Positions 8,267 to 19,914 of a stretch of 64,000 nucleotides of DNA are shown here, one piece after another (the stretch's first letter is position 1; each line of letters opens with the position of its first letter). The stretch is from the NCBI GenBank assembly GCA_019429275.1, contig JAHYJC010000016.1, positions 1 to 64,000 of the forward strand, in the 5' to 3' direction. Origin of the DNA: Lentimicrobium sp. (GTDB taxonomy: Bacteria > Bacteroidota > Bacteroidia > Bacteroidales > Lentimicrobiaceae). The notes beneath the pieces were generated by a model. It did no database searches. It was not told where the DNA came from and saw nothing but the letters and a program-made list of their open reading frames with translations. Both the position numbers and the translations under genes were made by a program.

Positions 8267-8288
8267 TAAAAAATACACTCATTTTAGT

Positions 8289-11200
8289 TTACAACTCATC
8301 AGCTTTAGATGCCATGAGTTTTTCATACTCTTCCTTAGATCCGACTATCAGATCATCGTATTCACGAAGACCGGTACCGGCAGGAATAAGGTGTCCAACG
8401 ATTACATTTTCTTTCAAACCAAGCAGGGCATCGCTTTTTGCATTGATTGAAGCAACAGTCAGAACCTTTGTGGTTTCCTGGAATGATGCTGCTGAAATAA
8501 AACTTTTGGTCTGCAAGGAAGCCCTGGTTATACCCTGAAGCACCTGCTTAGCAGTTGCCGGTTGGGCATCTCTGGACTCAATAAGTTGAAGATCGCGACG
8601 CTTTAGCAATGAATTTTCATCGCGTAATTTGCGGGCAGTAACTATTTGACCAGGTTTTAGATTGGTTGAATCCCCTGGATTAGTAACTACCTTTTTACCA
8701 AATATCCAGTCATTTTCATCATGAAAATCGATCTTATTTACCAACTCACCTTCAAGGAATTTGGTATCTCCCGGATCAGCAACATCAACCTTGCGCATCA
8801 TTTGACGCACAATCACCTCATAGTGTTTGTCGTTAATTTTTACTCCCTGTAAACGATAAACCTCCTGAATTTCATTAACAATGTACTCCTGAACTTCCAT
8901 AGGGCCTTTAATGGCAAGGATGTCGCGTGGCGTTTTGGCACCTTCTGAGAGTGGAGTACCTGCTTTAACATAGTCGTTCTCCTGGGCAAGAATCTGCTTT
9001 GAAGTAGGAATAAGATAGCTTTTTTCTTCACCTGTTTTTGACGTAATGATAACTTCTCTGTTTCCTCTCTTAAGTTTTTTACCAAAAGAAACAACGCCGT
9101 CGATTTCAGATACCACAGCCGGATCAGAAGGATTACGAGCTTCAAATAACTCAGTTACCCGTGGCAATCCTCCGGTAATGTCTCCGGATTTTCCAACAGC
9201 ACGCGGAATTTTAACCAGTATTTCACCAGCCTTTATCTTCCGTTTTTCATCAACAATAATATGTGATCCAACCGGAATGTCATATACTCTAAGGTCAGAA
9301 CCATCTTCTGCAATAATCCGGATACTGGGATTCTTCGCTTTTTGACGAGATTCAATAATTACTTTATCATGATATCCTGTCTGCTCATCAGATTCCACCC
9401 TGAAAGTTGTTCCTTCAATGATATTGTCATAGACTACTTTTCCGGTAACTTCTGAAAGAATAACAGCATTGTATGGATCCCAGTCGCTGATGAGGCTTCC
9501 TTTTGTTATTGCTGTTCCTTGCCTGAAATACAGGTTTGCTCCATAAGGGATATGGGCTGAAGCAAGAATGATTCCGGTCTTTTTGTCAACAATTCTCATT
9601 TCAGCTGAGCGGCCGATGACAATGTCATATTTTTTACCTTCAGCATTCTCATATTCAACAAACCTGAGTTCATCAATTTCCAGAATACCATCATATTTGG
9701 CTTCAATTCGCGATGCAACTGAAATGTTTGAAGCGGTACCTCCAACATGGAATGTACGGAGTGTAAGCTGAGTACCGGGTTCTCCGATAGACTGTGCAGC
9801 AATAACGCCAACTGCTTCGCCCTTTTGAACCATACGTCCTGAGGCAAGATTACGTCCGTAGCATTTAGCACATACTCCTTTCTTCGATTCACATGTAAGT
9901 ACCGAGCGTATCTCAACAGTTTCAATTGGTGATTCCTCAATAACCTTGCTGATGTCTTCAGTAAGCTCTTCACCGGCAGTTGCAATGATTTCTCCTGTAT
10001 GAGGATGATAGATATCATGTAAAGTTACCCTGCCAAGAATACGGTCATACAATGTTTCAACAATTTCCTCATTTTTCTTGAGCGATGAAGTTTCAAGTCC
10101 CCGAAGTGTTCCACAATCAGGTTCTGTAATTACCACATCCTGAGCAACATCAACCAAACGGCGGGTAAGATAACCAGCATCGGCAGTTTTCAGAGCGGTA
10201 TCGGCAAGACCTTTACGAGCACCGTGAGTTGAAATAAAATACTCAAGAACAGAGAGACCTTCTTTAAAATTAGAAAGAATCGGGTTCTCAATAATCTCTC
10301 CCCCGGTTGCACCTGATTTCTGTGGTTTTGCCATAAGGCCCCTCATACCTGAGAGCTGACGAATCTGCTCTTTAGATCCACGGGCGCCGGAATCAAGCAT
10401 CATATATACTGAGTTGAATCCTTGCTTATCCTTAGTAAGATTCTCCATCACAGTATAGGTTAAACGGGAGTTGGTGTGAGTCCAGATGTCAATAATCTGA
10501 TTGTACCGCTCATTATTGGTGATGAATCCCATGTTATAATTGGCCATTACTTCATCGACTTCCTGATTGGCCTGATTAACCATATTTTCTTTAACATCAG
10601 GAACGATTACATCACTCAGAGTAAACGAAAGTCCACCCTTGAAAGCCATGGAATAACCAAGATCTTTGATATCGTCAAGGAATCGGGAAGTCTTGGCGGT
10701 TCCGGTCTTCTTCACTATATCTCCGATAATGTCACGAAGCGCTTTCTTGGTAAGCAGTTGGTTTATGTAACCATATTCTTCAGGAACAACCTGGTTGAAT
10801 AGCACCCTACCAACAGTAGTTTCAATTAACCGTTCTACCTTTACTAAATTTTCAACTACAGGAATACGTACTTTAATAAAAGCATGTAAGTCTGCAACTC
10901 TCTCATTGTAGGCGATGATAACTTCCTCAGGTGAATAGAATGTCATTCCTTCGCCTTTAACCGGATTCTCAGGAATCGAAGTACGACCCTTAGTCATGTA
11001 GTATAGGCCCAAAACCATGTCCTGTGAAGGAACAGTAATTGGTGCGCCATTCGCCGGATTAAGAATATTGTGTGAAGCCAGCATCAGAAGCTGAGCCTCC
11101 AGAACGGCAGCATTGCCCAGTGGAACATGCACAGCCATCTGGTCACCGTCAAAGTCGGCATTGAAAGCAGTACAAACCAATGGATGAAGTTGAATTGCTT

Positions 11201-12593
11201 TTCCTTCGATCAGCTTGGGTTGAAATGCCTGAATACCTAAACGGTGAAGCGTTGGAGCACGGTTAAGCATTACCGGATGTCCTTTGAGAATACTCTCAAG
11301 AATATCCCATACTACCGGGTCTTTTCTGTCAACTATCTTTTTGGCTGACTTTACGGTTTTAACTATACCCCTCTCCAGCATCTTTCGGATAATGAACGGC
11401 TTAAACAATTCAGAAGCCATATCTTTGGGAAGTCCGCACTCATTAAGCTTGAGTTCTGGTCCTACCACAATTACCGAACGGCCAGAGTAGTCAACACGTT
11501 TTCCAAGCAAATTCTGACGGAAACGTCCTTGTTTGCCTTTTAGGCTATCACTCAAAGATTTAAGAGCTCTATTAGATTCAGTTTTAACTGAATTTGCCTT
11601 CCTTGAATTGTCAAACAATGAATCTACAGCCTCCTGAAGCATGCGCTTTTCGTTACGCATAATTACATCAGGTGCTTTTATTTCGATAAGTCTTTTCAAC
11701 CGGTTATTGCGAATGATTACCCTGCGGTATAAATCATTCAGGTCGCTGGTTGCAAAACGGCCACCATCCAGAGGCACCAAAGGCCTGAGTTCAGGTGGTA
11801 TGACAGGCACTACTTTAACAATCATCCATTCCGGATGATTTTCGATACGGCCCTGAGCATCGCGGAAAGCTTCAAATACCTGAAGGCGCTTGAGAGCATC
11901 TGCTTTACGCTGTTGTGAGGTTTCAGTATTTGCTTTGTGTCTCAGCTCATATGACTCATGGTCAAGATCGAGACCTTTAAGTAAATCATACAGTGCCTCA
12001 GCACCCATTTTTGCAACAAATTTTTGAGGGTCTGTATCGTCAAGGTACTGATTATCACGGGGAAGTGCATCTAGCGCTTCAAAATATTGCTCCTCTGTGA
12101 GCAATGCCATCTTTTCAACCTTAACATCTTCCTTGAGCATCACACCATCCATTACGCCGGGTTGTACCACAACATAACGCTCGTAGTATATGATTGAATC
12201 AAGTTTTTTTGTGTTTTGATTTAATAAGGCACCAATTTTATTGGGCAATGATCTGAAATACCAGATATGGGCAACCGGTACAACAAGCTGAATGTGCCCC
12301 ATACGTTCACGTCGAACTTTCTTCTCGGTAACTTCTACTCCGCATCGGTCACATACAATTCCTTTATACCTGATTCTCTTGTATTTCCCGCAATGACATT
12401 CCCAATCTTTTACCGGACCGAAAATACGTTCGCAAAACAAGCCGTCACGTTCAGGCTTATAGGTGCGATAATTGATGGTTTCGGGTTTTAAAACCTCTCC
12501 ACTCGATCGTTCAAGGACCATTTCGGGTGAAGCTAAACTTATGGTAATCTTGGAAAAATTACTGGAAATTGTGCTGTCTTTTCTGAAAGCCAT
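8289..12593 (-). CDS. rpoC: DNA-directed RNA polymerase subunit beta'
   Basis: The 1434-residue largest catalytic subunit of RNA polymerase. The N-terminal zinc ribbon has Cys66, Cys68, Cys81 and Cys84. The active-site motif NADFDGD (residues 478-484) carries the three Mg2+-binding aspartates Asp480, Asp482 and Asp484. The bridge-helix and trigger-loop region ([15 protein letters not shown], then [36 protein letters not shown]) is intact, as is the second zinc site (CxxxxxxxCxxC in [11 protein letters not shown]). The length is usual for Bacteroidota. It follows rpoB by 96 bases containing a stable hairpin and is followed by a strong terminator. Confidence 0.99.
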   Translation of the reverse strand: MAFRKDSTISSNFSKITISLASPEMVLERSSGEVLKPETINYRTYKPERDGLFCERIFGPVKDWECHCGKYKRIRYKGIVCDRCGVEVTEKKVRRERMGHIQLVVPVAHIWYFRSLPNKIGALLNQNTKKLDSIIYYERYVVVQPGVMDGVMLKEDVKVEKMALLTEEQYFEALDALPRDNQYLDDTDPQKFVAKMGAEALYDLLKGLDLDHESYELRHKANTETSQQRKADALKRLQVFEAFRDAQGRIENHPEWMIVKVVPVIPPELRPLVPLDGGRFATSDLNDLYRRVIIRNNRLKRLIEIKAPDVIMRNEKRMLQEAVDSLFDNSRKANSVKTESNRALKSLSDSLKGKQGRFRQNLLGKRVDYSGRSVIVVGPELKLNECGLPKDMASELFKPFIIRKMLERGIVKTVKSAKKIVDRKDPVVWDILESILKGHPVMLNRAPTLHRLGIQAFQPKLIEGKAIQLHPLVCTAFNADFDGDQMAVHVPLGNAAVLEAQLLMLASHNILNPANGAPITVPSQDMVLGLYYMTKGRTSIPENPVKGEGMTFYSPEEVIIAYNERVADLHAFIKVRIPVVENLVKVERLIETTVGRVLFNQVVPEEYGYINQLLTKKALRDIIGDIVKKTGTAKTSRFLDDIKDLGYSMAFKGGLSFTLSDVIVPDVKENMVNQANQEVDEVMANYNMGFITNNERYNQIIDIWTHTNSRLTYTVMENLTKDKQGFNSVYMMLDSGARGSKEQIRQLSGMRGLMAKPQKSGATGGEIIENPILSNFKEGLSVLEYFISTHGARKGLADTALKTADAGYLTRRLVDVAQDVVITEPDCGTLRGLETSSLKKNEEIVETLYDRILGRVTLHDIYHPHTGEIIATAGEELTEDISKVIEESPIETVEIRSVLTCESKKGVCAKCYGRNLASGRMVQKGEAVGVIAAQSIGEPGTQLTLRTFHVGGTASNISVASRIEAKYDGILEIDELRFVEYENAEGKKYDIVIGRSAEMRIVDKKTGIILASAHIPYGANLYFRQGTAITKGSLISDWDPYNAVILSEVTGKVVYDNIIEGTTFRVESDEQTGYHDKVIIESRQKAKNPSIRIIAEDGSDLRVYDIPVGSHIIVDEKRKIKAGEILVKIPRAVGKSGDITGGLPRVTELFEARNPSDPAVVSEIDGVVSFGKKLKRGNREVIITSKTGEEKSYLIPTSKQILAQENDYVKAGTPLSEGAKTPRDILAIKGPMEVQEYIVNEIQEVYRLQGVKINDKHYEVIVRQMMRKVDVADPGDTKFLEGELVNKIDFHDENDWIFGKKVVTNPGDSTNLKPGQIVTARKLRDENSLLKRRDLQLIESRDAQPATAKQVLQGITRASLQTKSFISAASFQETTKVLTVASINAKSDALLGLKENVIVGHLIPAGTGLREYDDLIVGSKEEYEKLMASKADEL

Positions 12594-12643
12594 ATTTTGT
12601 TTTCTAAATATTTACAAATGATTGATCAACCGGTAACTGTAAT

Positions 12644-12670
12644 CCGGTAATCTTATGTAGAGATTACCGG
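12644..12670 (-). promoter_or_regulatory. Hairpin in the rpoB-rpoC spacer
   Basis: A perfect 10-bp stem, CCGGTAATCT (12644-12653) with AGATTACCGG (12661-12670) and a 7-base loop, lies 20 bases after the rpoB stop. There is no T run, so I read it as an mRNA stability or processing element rather than a terminator. Confidence 0.55.
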
Positions 12671-12689
12671 AAGCAGAATTCCGTTATAA

Positions 12690-15600
12690 TTAATCGAACG
12701 TTATGTTCAATCCAAGGCCTCGCAGTTCATGAACCAAAACATTAAATGATTCAGGAATTCCTGGTATTGGCATATTATCGCCTTTGACAATGGCTTCATA
12801 AGCTTTGGCGCGACCCATAACATCATCAGATTTCACAGTAAGTATCTCCTGAAGGATATGAGATGCTCCGAATGCTTCGAGTGCCCAAACTTCCATCTCA
12901 CCAAAACGCTGACCACCAAACTGAGCTTTACCTCCGAGTGGTTGCTGAGTGATAAGTGAATATGGTCCAATTGAGCGGGCATGCATTTTATCATCAACCA
13001 TATGGTGGAGTTTCAGCATGTAAATAAATCCTACTGTAGCAGCCTGGTCAAATCTTTCCCCGGTGCCACCATCGTATAAATATACTTTTCCATTTTCAGG
13101 AAGACCAGCCTTATGCATGTACTCATTGATCATATCATTGGATGCACCATCAAAAATAGGTGTGGCAAAATTTAATCCAAGGGTTTTACCAGCCCATCCC
13201 AGAACAGTTTCGTAAATCTGACCAAGATTCATACGTGAAGGTACACCAAGTGGGTTCAGTACGATGTCAACCGGCGTCCCATCGGCCAAAAATGGCATAT
13301 CTTCCTCTCGAACAATACGGGCAACTATGCCCTTATTACCGTGTCGGCCTGCCATTTTATCACCAACTTTAAGTTTACGTTTCTTGGCAATATAAACCTT
13401 CGCCATTTGTACAATTCCATTGGGAAGATCATCACCGACTGTAGCTACAAATTTTTTGCGGTTAAAAACGCCAAGTATTTCCTTGTACTTGATAATGTAG
13501 TTGTTAATCAGGGTTTTAATCAGTTCATTTACATCTTTATCAGTAGTCCATTTGCCCGGGTTAATATTGATGTAGTCAATACCCATCAGCATTTTTTGGG
13601 TGAACTTGATCTTTTTGGGAACAATTTCTTCTTTAAAATTATTGTAAACCCCCTGAGATGTTTTTCCTGAAACCAGAACAGTAAGCTTGTCAACAAGCTT
13701 AGCCTTAAGTTCCTGAGTGTTTTTAGCAAACTCATCCTCAAGAACTTTCACGATATCCTTTTCCTTCGCTTTTACCTTGCGGTCTTTAATCATCCTTGAG
13801 AATAGCTTTTTATCAAGAACGACACCCTTCATTGAAGGAGGGGCCTTGAGAGATGCATCTTTCACATCTCCGGCTTTATCACCAAATATTGCCCGCAGCA
13901 GTTTCTCTTCAGGTGTAGGATCGCTTTCTCCTTTAGGAGTGATCTTACCAATAAGTATATCACCTTCAGTTACTTCTGCACCTATACGGATCAAACCGTT
14001 ATCGTCAAGATCTTTTGTTGCTTCGGTACTTACATTAGGAATATCATTCGTCAGCTCTTCAACACCACGCTTGGTATCGCGAACTTCCAGAGTGAATTCT
14101 TCAATGTGAATTGAAGTAAAAATATCCTCTTTAACAACCTTTTCAGAAATAACAATGGCATCCTCAAAATTATATCCTTTCCAGGGCATAAAAGCAACCA
14201 TAAGATTTCGGCCCAGGGCCAGGTCTCCCATGCTGGTAGCATAACCTTCGCACAATACCTGACCTTTTTTCACCCTGTCGCCTTTGCGGACAATCGGGCG
14301 AAGGTTTATGCAGGTATTCTGGTTTGTTCGGGCAAATTTGGTAAGTGGATAATGAACCACATCGTCATCGAAGCTTACAAGTTTTTCATCTTCAAGGCGG
14401 GTGTGTCGGATGATGATTTCTCTTGCATCAACATATTCAACCAGTCCATCTGATTCAGCAGTTACAAGCACACGGCTATCGAAAGCCACACTTTTCTCAA
14501 TACCTGTTCCAACAATCGGAGACTCGGGATTTAAAAGTGGAACAGCCTGACGCATCATGTTTGATCCCATAAGGGCACGGTTGGCGTCATCATGCTCAAG
14601 GAACGGAATCAAGGAAGCAGCGATTGAAGCAATCTGGTTCGGAGCAATGTCAATAAGGTCAACTTTTTCTTTTTCAACAATAGGATAATCAGCCAGATAA
14701 CGTACTTTTATCTTATCATTGGCAAAATTACCGTGCTCATCAATGGGTGTCGTTGCCTGAGCGATGATCTTATTTTCTTCTTCTTCAGCACTGAGATAAA
14801 TAGGGTCCTCCTGGAGATTAACCTTACCGTTTACTACCTTTTTATAGGGTGTTTCTATGAAACCTAATCTGTTGATTTTTGCATAGACGCACAAAGAAGA
14901 AATCAAACCGATATTCGGTCCTTCAGGTGTTTCAATTGTACATAAGCGACCGTAGTGAGTGTAGTGAACGTCACGAACCTCAAATCCGGCACGTTCGCGC
15001 GACAATCCACCAGGCCCCAAAGCTGAAACTCTCCTTTTATGAGTTAATTCAGCCAACGGATTGGTCTGATCCATAAACTGAGACAACTGGTTGGTACCGA
15101 AAAATGAATTAATAACTGAAGATAATGTTTTGGCGTTGATCAAATCGGTTGGAGTAAATACTTCGTTATCCCTTACATTCATTCTCTCACGAATGGTACG
15201 GGCCATACGGGCAAGTCCAACTCCAAACTGATTATATAATTGTTCTCCTACAGTCCTGATTCTACGGTTACTCAGGTGATCGATATCGTCAACTTCAGTA
15301 CGTAAGTTTATAAGGCTGATCAGATACTTAATGATAGAGATAATGTCCTCCTTTGAAAGTACACGTGTTTCCATACTCGTGTCAAGGTTGAGTTTTTTGT
15401 TGATCCTGTAACGGCCAACATCACCAAGGTCATACCTTTTATCAGAAAAGAAAAGTTTTTCGATTATACCGCGTGCCGTTTCCTCATCAGGGGGTTCAGC
15501 ATTACGCAACTGCCTGTAAATAAATTCAACTGCCTCTTTTTCGGAGTTAGCTGTGTCTTTCTGCAGTGTATTAAATATAATGGAATAGTCAATATTATCG

Positions 15601-16496
15601 GGGTCCACTTTATGAAGCAGGACAGTTTTTGCACCAGATTCAACAATCAGGTCAATATGATGGGTTTCAAGAACTGTTTCGCGGTCAATAATAACCTCAG
15701 TTCTTTCAATAGAAACAACCTCACCGGTATCTTCATCCACAAAATCTTCAATCCAGTTCTTTAGAACTCTGGCGGCAAGGCGGGAGCCAACAACTTTTTT
15801 CAATCCGGCTTTCGAAACCTTAATTTCTTCGGCCAGGTTAAAAATTTCTAAAATGTCTTTATCAGTTTCATAACCGATAGCCCTGAGCAGGGTGGTTACG
15901 GGTAGCTTTTTCTTACGGTCAATGTAGGCATACATCACATTATTGATGTCAGTTGTAAATTCCATCCAGGAACCCTTAAAAGGAATAATCCTGGCAGAAA
16001 ACAACTGCGAGCCGTTTGCGTGATAGCTTGTTCCGAAAAATACACCCGGTGATCTGTGTAACTGAGAAACAACAACCCTTTCGGCGCCATTGACCACAAA
16101 AGTACCTTTTGGAGTCATGTACGGTATCATACCAAGATAAACATCCTGAATGATGGTTTCAAAATCCTCGTGCTCCGGATCGGTACAATATAATTTGAGC
16201 TTGGCTTTCAGAGGAACACTGTAGGTTAAACCCCTCTCGATACACTCCTCAATTGAATAACGAGGAGGATCAACAAAATAATCGAGAAATTCAAGCACAA
16301 AATTATTTCTCGAATCGGTAATGGGGAAGTTTTCGGAGAAAACCTTGAACAAGCCTTCAGAAGCCCTGTTTTCAGGGTTGGTTTCCAATTGGAAAAAATC
16401 CTGAAATGACTTGACTTGAATATCAAGAAAATCAGGATATTCGGATTGATTCTTTGTAGTTGCGAAACTAATTCTTTCTATCTTTTTTGAAGCCAA
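12690..16496 (-). CDS. rpoB: DNA-directed RNA polymerase subunit beta
   Basis: The 1268-residue second-largest RNA polymerase subunit, which forms one side of the active-site cleft. The rifampicin-binding region ([39 protein letters not shown]) keeps the residues of sensitive enzymes at the positions equivalent to E. coli 513, 516, 526, 529 and 531. The C-terminal [19 protein letters not shown] and [18 protein letters not shown] signatures are complete. It lies downstream of rplL across a 143-base spacer with two hairpins, and upstream of rpoC. Confidence 0.99.
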   Translation of the reverse strand: MASKKIERISFATTKNQSEYPDFLDIQVKSFQDFFQLETNPENRASEGLFKVFSENFPITDSRNNFVLEFLDYFVDPPRYSIEECIERGLTYSVPLKAKLKLYCTDPEHEDFETIIQDVYLGMIPYMTPKGTFVVNGAERVVVSQLHRSPGVFFGTSYHANGSQLFSARIIPFKGSWMEFTTDINNVMYAYIDRKKKLPVTTLLRAIGYETDKDILEIFNLAEEIKVSKAGLKKVVGSRLAARVLKNWIEDFVDEDTGEVVSIERTEVIIDRETVLETHHIDLIVESGAKTVLLHKVDPDNIDYSIIFNTLQKDTANSEKEAVEFIYRQLRNAEPPDEETARGIIEKLFFSDKRYDLGDVGRYRINKKLNLDTSMETRVLSKEDIISIIKYLISLINLRTEVDDIDHLSNRRIRTVGEQLYNQFGVGLARMARTIRERMNVRDNEVFTPTDLINAKTLSSVINSFFGTNQLSQFMDQTNPLAELTHKRRVSALGPGGLSRERAGFEVRDVHYTHYGRLCTIETPEGPNIGLISSLCVYAKINRLGFIETPYKKVVNGKVNLQEDPIYLSAEEEENKIIAQATTPIDEHGNFANDKIKVRYLADYPIVEKEKVDLIDIAPNQIASIAASLIPFLEHDDANRALMGSNMMRQAVPLLNPESPIVGTGIEKSVAFDSRVLVTAESDGLVEYVDAREIIIRHTRLEDEKLVSFDDDVVHYPLTKFARTNQNTCINLRPIVRKGDRVKKGQVLCEGYATSMGDLALGRNLMVAFMPWKGYNFEDAIVISEKVVKEDIFTSIHIEEFTLEVRDTKRGVEELTNDIPNVSTEATKDLDDNGLIRIGAEVTEGDILIGKITPKGESDPTPEEKLLRAIFGDKAGDVKDASLKAPPSMKGVVLDKKLFSRMIKDRKVKAKEKDIVKVLEDEFAKNTQELKAKLVDKLTVLVSGKTSQGVYNNFKEEIVPKKIKFTQKMLMGIDYININPGKWTTDKDVNELIKTLINNYIIKYKEILGVFNRKKFVATVGDDLPNGIVQMAKVYIAKKRKLKVGDKMAGRHGNKGIVARIVREEDMPFLADGTPVDIVLNPLGVPSRMNLGQIYETVLGWAGKTLGLNFATPIFDGASNDMINEYMHKAGLPENGKVYLYDGGTGERFDQAATVGFIYMLKLHHMVDDKMHARSIGPYSLITQQPLGGKAQFGGQRFGEMEVWALEAFGASHILQEILTVKSDDVMGRAKAYEAIVKGDNMPIPGIPESFNVLVHELRGLGLNITFD

Positions 16497-16544
16497 GGTC
16501 GTAAAATTTAAAAGTAAAAACTATGAATAAATTAAACAATTAAT

Positions 16545-16563
16545 CCCGGTCATCATAACCGGG
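16545..16563 (-). promoter_or_regulatory. Short hairpin upstream of rpoB
   Basis: A 6-bp stem CCCGGT/ACCGGG with a 7-base loop, lying between the larger 18-bp hairpin and the rpoB start. Part of the structured rplL-rpoB spacer. Confidence 0.4.
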
Positions 16564-16569
16564 AAACAA

Positions 16570-16609
16570 CAGATTCTTTACCTACGCATACGCGTAGGTA
16601 AAGAATCTG
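16570..16609 (-). promoter_or_regulatory. Perfect 18-bp hairpin in the rplL-rpoB spacer (attenuator or RNase III site candidate)
   Basis: CAGATTCTTTACCTACGC (16570-16587) and its exact complement (16592-16609) flank a four-base loop, ATAC. On the minus strand the hairpin is followed by TGTTGTTTCCC, not a full T run. In other bacteria the L7/L12-beta spacer hosts partial termination and RNase III processing that lowers rpoBC output relative to L7/L12. The same role is inferred here. Confidence 0.7.
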
Positions 16610-16639
16610 CATGTATAATTGCAAATTAGCCGCATTTAC

Positions 16640-17020
16640 TTATTTTACTTCAACCTCTGCACCAGCTTCTTCAAGTGATTTTTTGAGTGCTTCAGCTTCG
16701 TCTTTAGTAACGCCTTCTTTCAGTGCTTTGGGAGCTGCGTCAACGAGCTCTTTTGCTTCTTTAAGTCCAAGGCTGGTAAGCTCTTTAACGAGCTTAACAA
16801 CGGCCAATTTAGCCTGACCAGCTGATTTAAGGATTACGTCAAACTGCGTTTTTTCTTCAGCTACAGCGGCTTCGCCTGCTCCAGCTCCACCAGCCATCAT
16901 TACAGGGGCTGCGGCTGCCGGCTCGATACCATATTCGTCTTTGAGAATCTGGGCGAGTTCGTTAACTTCTTTAACAGTCAGGTTAACCAATTGTTCTGCA
17001 AAAGCTTTTAAGTCTGCCAT
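16640..17020 (-). CDS. rplL: 50S ribosomal protein L7/L12
   Basis: 126 residues. The N-terminal dimerisation helices ([22 protein letters not shown]) are followed by an Ala/Gly-rich hinge (residues 34-54). The C-terminal factor-binding domain contains [20 protein letters not shown]. It forms the stalk that recruits EF-Tu, EF-G and other GTPases. It lies 76 bases after rplJ, and the hairpin-rich spacer before rpoB follows. Confidence 0.99.
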   Translation of the reverse strand: MADLKAFAEQLVNLTVKEVNELAQILKDEYGIEPAAAAPVMMAGGAGAGEAAVAEEKTQFDVILKSAGQAKLAVVKLVKELTSLGLKEAKELVDAAPKALKEGVTKDEAEALKKSLEEAGAEVEVK

Positions 17021-17096
17021 TTTTTATTGTTGTTTAAATTGTTTTACAAAGAAATTATTTGATTTTTTTTATTTCGTGCTTCCTAATGAAGTGTGG

Positions 17097-17612
17097 TTAT
17101 CTCTCTGAGAGAGTTTTGAGAACTCCGCTGATGGTATGGCCACCTGACTGCAATGCTGAAATAACATTGATTGTTGGTGTTTTAAGTGCCAGAATTATAT
17201 CAGCGATAAGTTCATTTTTCGATTTGATGCTGACAAGTGCGTCAAGATTCTGATCCCCAATGAACGACATTTCCTCTACATAAGCTCCCTTAAGTATTGG
17301 TTTCGTACTGGTTCTTCTGAATTCCTTGATCAACTTGGCCGGCTCATTGTTAACTTCCGACAACATGATGGAAGTTGCTCCTTTGAGTGAGCCATAAAGC
17401 GCTGAAAAGTCCTTATTGGTTTTTTCCATTGCTTTACGCAACAATGTGTTTTTTACTACGATCAACTTAACATCCTTTTTGAAACACAACCTTCTCAATT
17501 TACTGGTTTTTTCAACATTTAAGTCGGAGATATCAGTAATATAGATATGATCGTAGTTCTGCAACTGCTCAGTCAGGGTGTCGATAAGTTGACTTTTTTC
17601 TTCTTTTCTCAT
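17097..17612 (-). CDS. rplJ: 50S ribosomal protein L10
   Basis: 171 residues. It anchors the L7/L12 stalk to 23S rRNA and in other bacteria regulates its own operon by binding the mRNA leader. The N-terminal RNA-binding half contains KLRRLCFKKDVKLIVVKNTLLRKA, and the C-terminal helix recruits L12 dimers. It lies 38 bases after rplA. Confidence 0.98.
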   Translation of the reverse strand: MRKEEKSQLIDTLTEQLQNYDHIYITDISDLNVEKTSKLRRLCFKKDVKLIVVKNTLLRKAMEKTNKDFSALYGSLKGATSIMLSEVNNEPAKLIKEFRRTSTKPILKGAYVEEMSFIGDQNLDALVSIKSKNELIADIILALKTPTINVISALQSGGHTISGVLKTLSER

Positions 17613-17650
17613 GATATTTTTTGTTTACGAGGAAAGTTCCACAAATTAAC

Positions 17651-18346
17651 TTATACAGTGATTGATTTCTGATCAACTCGGATACCCGGGCCCATAGTAC
17701 TTGACATGAACAATGATTTCATATAAGTACCTTTAGCAGCAGTAGGTTTCAGTTTAATGATGGTATTGAGAAGCTCCCGGGCATTTTCCAAAAGTTTCTC
17801 ATCTTCAAATGAGGTTTTTCCAACAGCAGCATGAATGATTCCATATTTATCAACTTTGAAATCAATCTTACCAGCCTTTGCCTCCAGAACTGCCTTTCCA
17901 ACTTCCATTGTAACTGTACCGGTTTTTGGATTAGGCATCAGTCCGCGAGGTCCCAGGATTTTTCCAAGTGCACCTACTTTGGGCATTACACTAGGCATGG
18001 TGATAATAACATCCACGTCAGTCCAACCTTCCTTGATTTTCTGAATATATTCATCCAGTCCATAAAAATCAGCGCCGGCAGCTTTGGCTTCATCCTCCTT
18101 GTCGGGAGTACATAAAACCAACACTCTGACAGTTTTTCCAGTACCGTGAGGAAGCATAACCGTGCCCCTTACCATTTGATTTGCTTTGCGGGGGTCGACG
18201 CCTAATCGGACATCAACATCCACAGAACTATCAAACTTGGTATTAGAAATTTGCTTAACAATTTTTATGGCATCATTCAGGGTAAAGGTGGCGTTTTTAT
18301 CGAACTTTGCCAGAGCCTCTTTCCTTTTTTTTGTTAATTTAGCCAT
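17651..18346 (-). CDS. rplA: 50S ribosomal protein L1
   Basis: 231 residues. It forms the mobile L1 stalk that helps deacylated tRNA leave the E site. The family signature around [20 protein letters not shown] is intact, as is the N-terminal [21 protein letters not shown] segment. In many bacteria L1 represses the rplKA mRNA. It lies 60 bases downstream of rplK. Confidence 0.99.
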   Translation of the reverse strand: MAKLTKKRKEALAKFDKNATFTLNDAIKIVKQISNTKFDSSVDVDVRLGVDPRKANQMVRGTVMLPHGTGKTVRVLVLCTPDKEDEAKAAGADFYGLDEYIQKIKEGWTDVDVIITMPSVMPKVGALGKILGPRGLMPNPKTGTVTMEVGKAVLEAKAGKIDFKVDKYGIIHAAVGKTSFEDEKLLENARELLNTIIKLKPTAAKGTYMKSLFMSSTMGPGIRVDQKSITV

Positions 18347-18406
18347 TTCGCGCCTTGTTAAATTTTATTTTTCAATGATAAACCCTGCATTCGCAGTGTT
18401 ATTGAT

Positions 18407-18853
18407 TCAGTCATTTGCAAAAGGAGGGGTTCCCGATACCGTTAATCCCATACTTCTTGCTGTTCCGGCAACCATTCGCATTGCTGATTCAATGGTAAAT
18501 GCATTTAAATCCACCATTTTTATCTCGGCAATTTCCTTAACCTGGTCCCACGTAACTGATCCAACTTTTTTACGGTTGGGTTCAGCAGATCCGCTCTTAA
18601 GTTTGGTAGCCTCTAACAACTGAACTGCAACAGGCGGGGTCTTGATGATGAAATCAAAGGATTTGTCTTTGTAAACAGTTATGATAACCGGTAGGATTTT
18701 TCCTGCCTGATCCTGCGTACGTGCATTAAACTGTTTGCAAAATTCCATGATGTTCACACCCTTGGATCCCAATGCAGGCCCAACAGGTGGAGAAGGATTA
18801 GCTCCTCCGCCCTTTATCTGCAGTTTAATTAAACCGCTTACTTCTTTTGCCAT
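18407..18853 (-). CDS. rplK: 50S ribosomal protein L11
   Basis: 148 residues with the N-terminal [20 protein letters not shown] loop and the C-terminal 23S rRNA-binding domain ending [10 protein letters not shown]. It forms the GTPase-associated centre with L10/L12 and is the thiostrepton-site protein. It lies 44 bases after nusG. Confidence 0.99.
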   Translation of the reverse strand: MAKEVSGLIKLQIKGGGANPSPPVGPALGSKGVNIMEFCKQFNARTQDQAGKILPVIITVYKDKSFDFIIKTPPVAVQLLEATKLKSGSAEPNRKKVGSVTWDQVKEIAEIKMVDLNAFTIESAMRMVAGTARSMGLTVSGTPPFAND

Positions 18854-18897
18854 TTGATGTGTAAACTTAGTGAGTTAATTGACTACACTTTCCCGAC

Positions 18898-19440
18898 TTA
18901 ATCTTTCTCTACCTGCATAAAGCCAAGTTCCAATGGAGTTTTACGACCAAAAATTTTGACCATAACTTTCAACTTCTTTTTTTCCTCGTTTATCTCTTCG
19001 ATAATTCCGGTAAAACTATTGAAAGGCCCATCGATCACGGTTACGGTTTCGCCGACAATAAAAGGAACGCTGGCTTCTTCGCCTTGTTCTGTCAACTCAT
19101 CGACTTTACCCAAAATGCGGTTTATTTCGGCAGGACGCAAGGGAACGGGTTCTCCCTTTGATCCTAAAAAGCCTAAAACCCCAGGCACACTTTTGATCAT
19201 GTGTGGAATTTCACCAGTCAGCAGAGCTTCAATCAGTATATATCCCGGAAGATAATTCCGTTCCTTACTGATCTTCTTACCTTTACGCACCTGATACACC
19301 TTTTCGGTAGGAATAAGTACCTGCGATATATAATCACCATAGCCTAAGCGCTTGATTTCATTTTCAAGGTATTGCTTTACCTTTTTTTCATTGCCGCTTA
19401 TGGCTCTGATTACGTACCACTTTTTTACTTGATCGCCCAT
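18898..19440 (-). CDS. nusG: Transcription termination/antitermination factor NusG
   Basis: 180 residues. The NGN domain starts [19 protein letters not shown] and includes [10 protein letters not shown], which contacts the RNA polymerase clamp. A C-terminal KOW domain (about 125-180, [19 protein letters not shown]) binds Rho or S10. No insertion is seen. The gene follows secE, the usual pairing. Confidence 0.99.
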   Translation of the reverse strand: MGDQVKKWYVIRAISGNEKKVKQYLENEIKRLGYGDYISQVLIPTEKVYQVRKGKKISKERNYLPGYILIEALLTGEIPHMIKSVPGVLGFLGSKGEPVPLRPAEINRILGKVDELTEQGEEASVPFIVGETVTVIDGPFNSFTGIIEEINEEKKKLKVMVKIFGRKTPLELGFMQVEKD

Positions 19441-19514
19441 ACAGACTGACGTAATTGATAAGATTGAATATCAAACAACTGATATTAAATTAATAGAGAA
19501 AGTTGGTTACTATT

Positions 19515-19712
19515 TTAAAACAGCAGGTAGAACCGCTCTAAAATAGTTTGGAAAGACATATCCATCAAATAAACGACAAATGCGATTATAAGGGAAGCGA
19601 TGGATACAACTATTGCACTGTTCTGGAGTTCATTCCAGGTGGGCCAGGAGGTTTTATTTACCAACTCGTCGTAACTTTCGTTGATGTAATCCTGAATTTT
19701 TGTCTTTGCCAT
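19515..19712 (-). CDS. secE: Preprotein translocase subunit SecE
   Basis: 65 residues: an amphipathic helix containing the conserved SYDELVNKTSWPTWNELQ segment, then one membrane helix (about residues 34-56). This is the short single-span form typical of most bacteria. It clamps SecY in the translocon. It sits between tRNA-Trp and nusG. Confidence 0.97.
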   Translation of the reverse strand: MAKTKIQDYINESYDELVNKTSWPTWNELQNSAIVVSIASLIIAFVVYLMDMSFQTILERFYLLF

Positions 19713-19730
19713 TTACCATTATTTTAATTG

Positions 19731-19803
19731 CACGGGAGGAGAGACTCGAACTCCCAACCAACGGTTTTGGAGACCGCTACTCTACCAATTGAGCTACACC
19801 CGT
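19731..19803 (-). tRNA. tRNA-Trp (anticodon CCA)
   Basis: A 73-nt cloverleaf with the loop CTCCAAA giving anticodon CCA, a T-arm with TTCGAGT, and discriminator G, as expected for tRNA-Trp. The acceptor stem has one T-T mismatch at pair 6-67. No CCA is encoded. It lies between tuf and secE, a position often held by tRNA-Trp. Confidence 0.96.
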
Positions 19804-19860
19804 TTGAGAATCATCGCAACAGAGATTATCTCCGCCAACTATATTATTTAATATGACAGA

Positions 19861-19899
19861 AATAAAGGCATCCTGTTCAATTACAGGATTACCTTTATT
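19861..19899 (-). terminator. Hairpin downstream of tuf, probable partial terminator or processing site
   Basis: AATAAAGG...CCTTTATT outer arms with ATCCTGT/ACAGGAT inner arms form a long stem with a one-base bulge on each side. On the minus strand it is followed by TTTCTGTC, a weak T tract. It lies 16 bases after the tuf stop and upstream of tRNA-Trp. Confidence 0.5.
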
Positions 19900-19914
19900 G
19901 CTGTTTTGTGTGTA

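Noticed and set aside
14990-15130. Possible rifampicin resistance change in rpoB
   Set aside because: All main resistance positions carry the sensitive residues.
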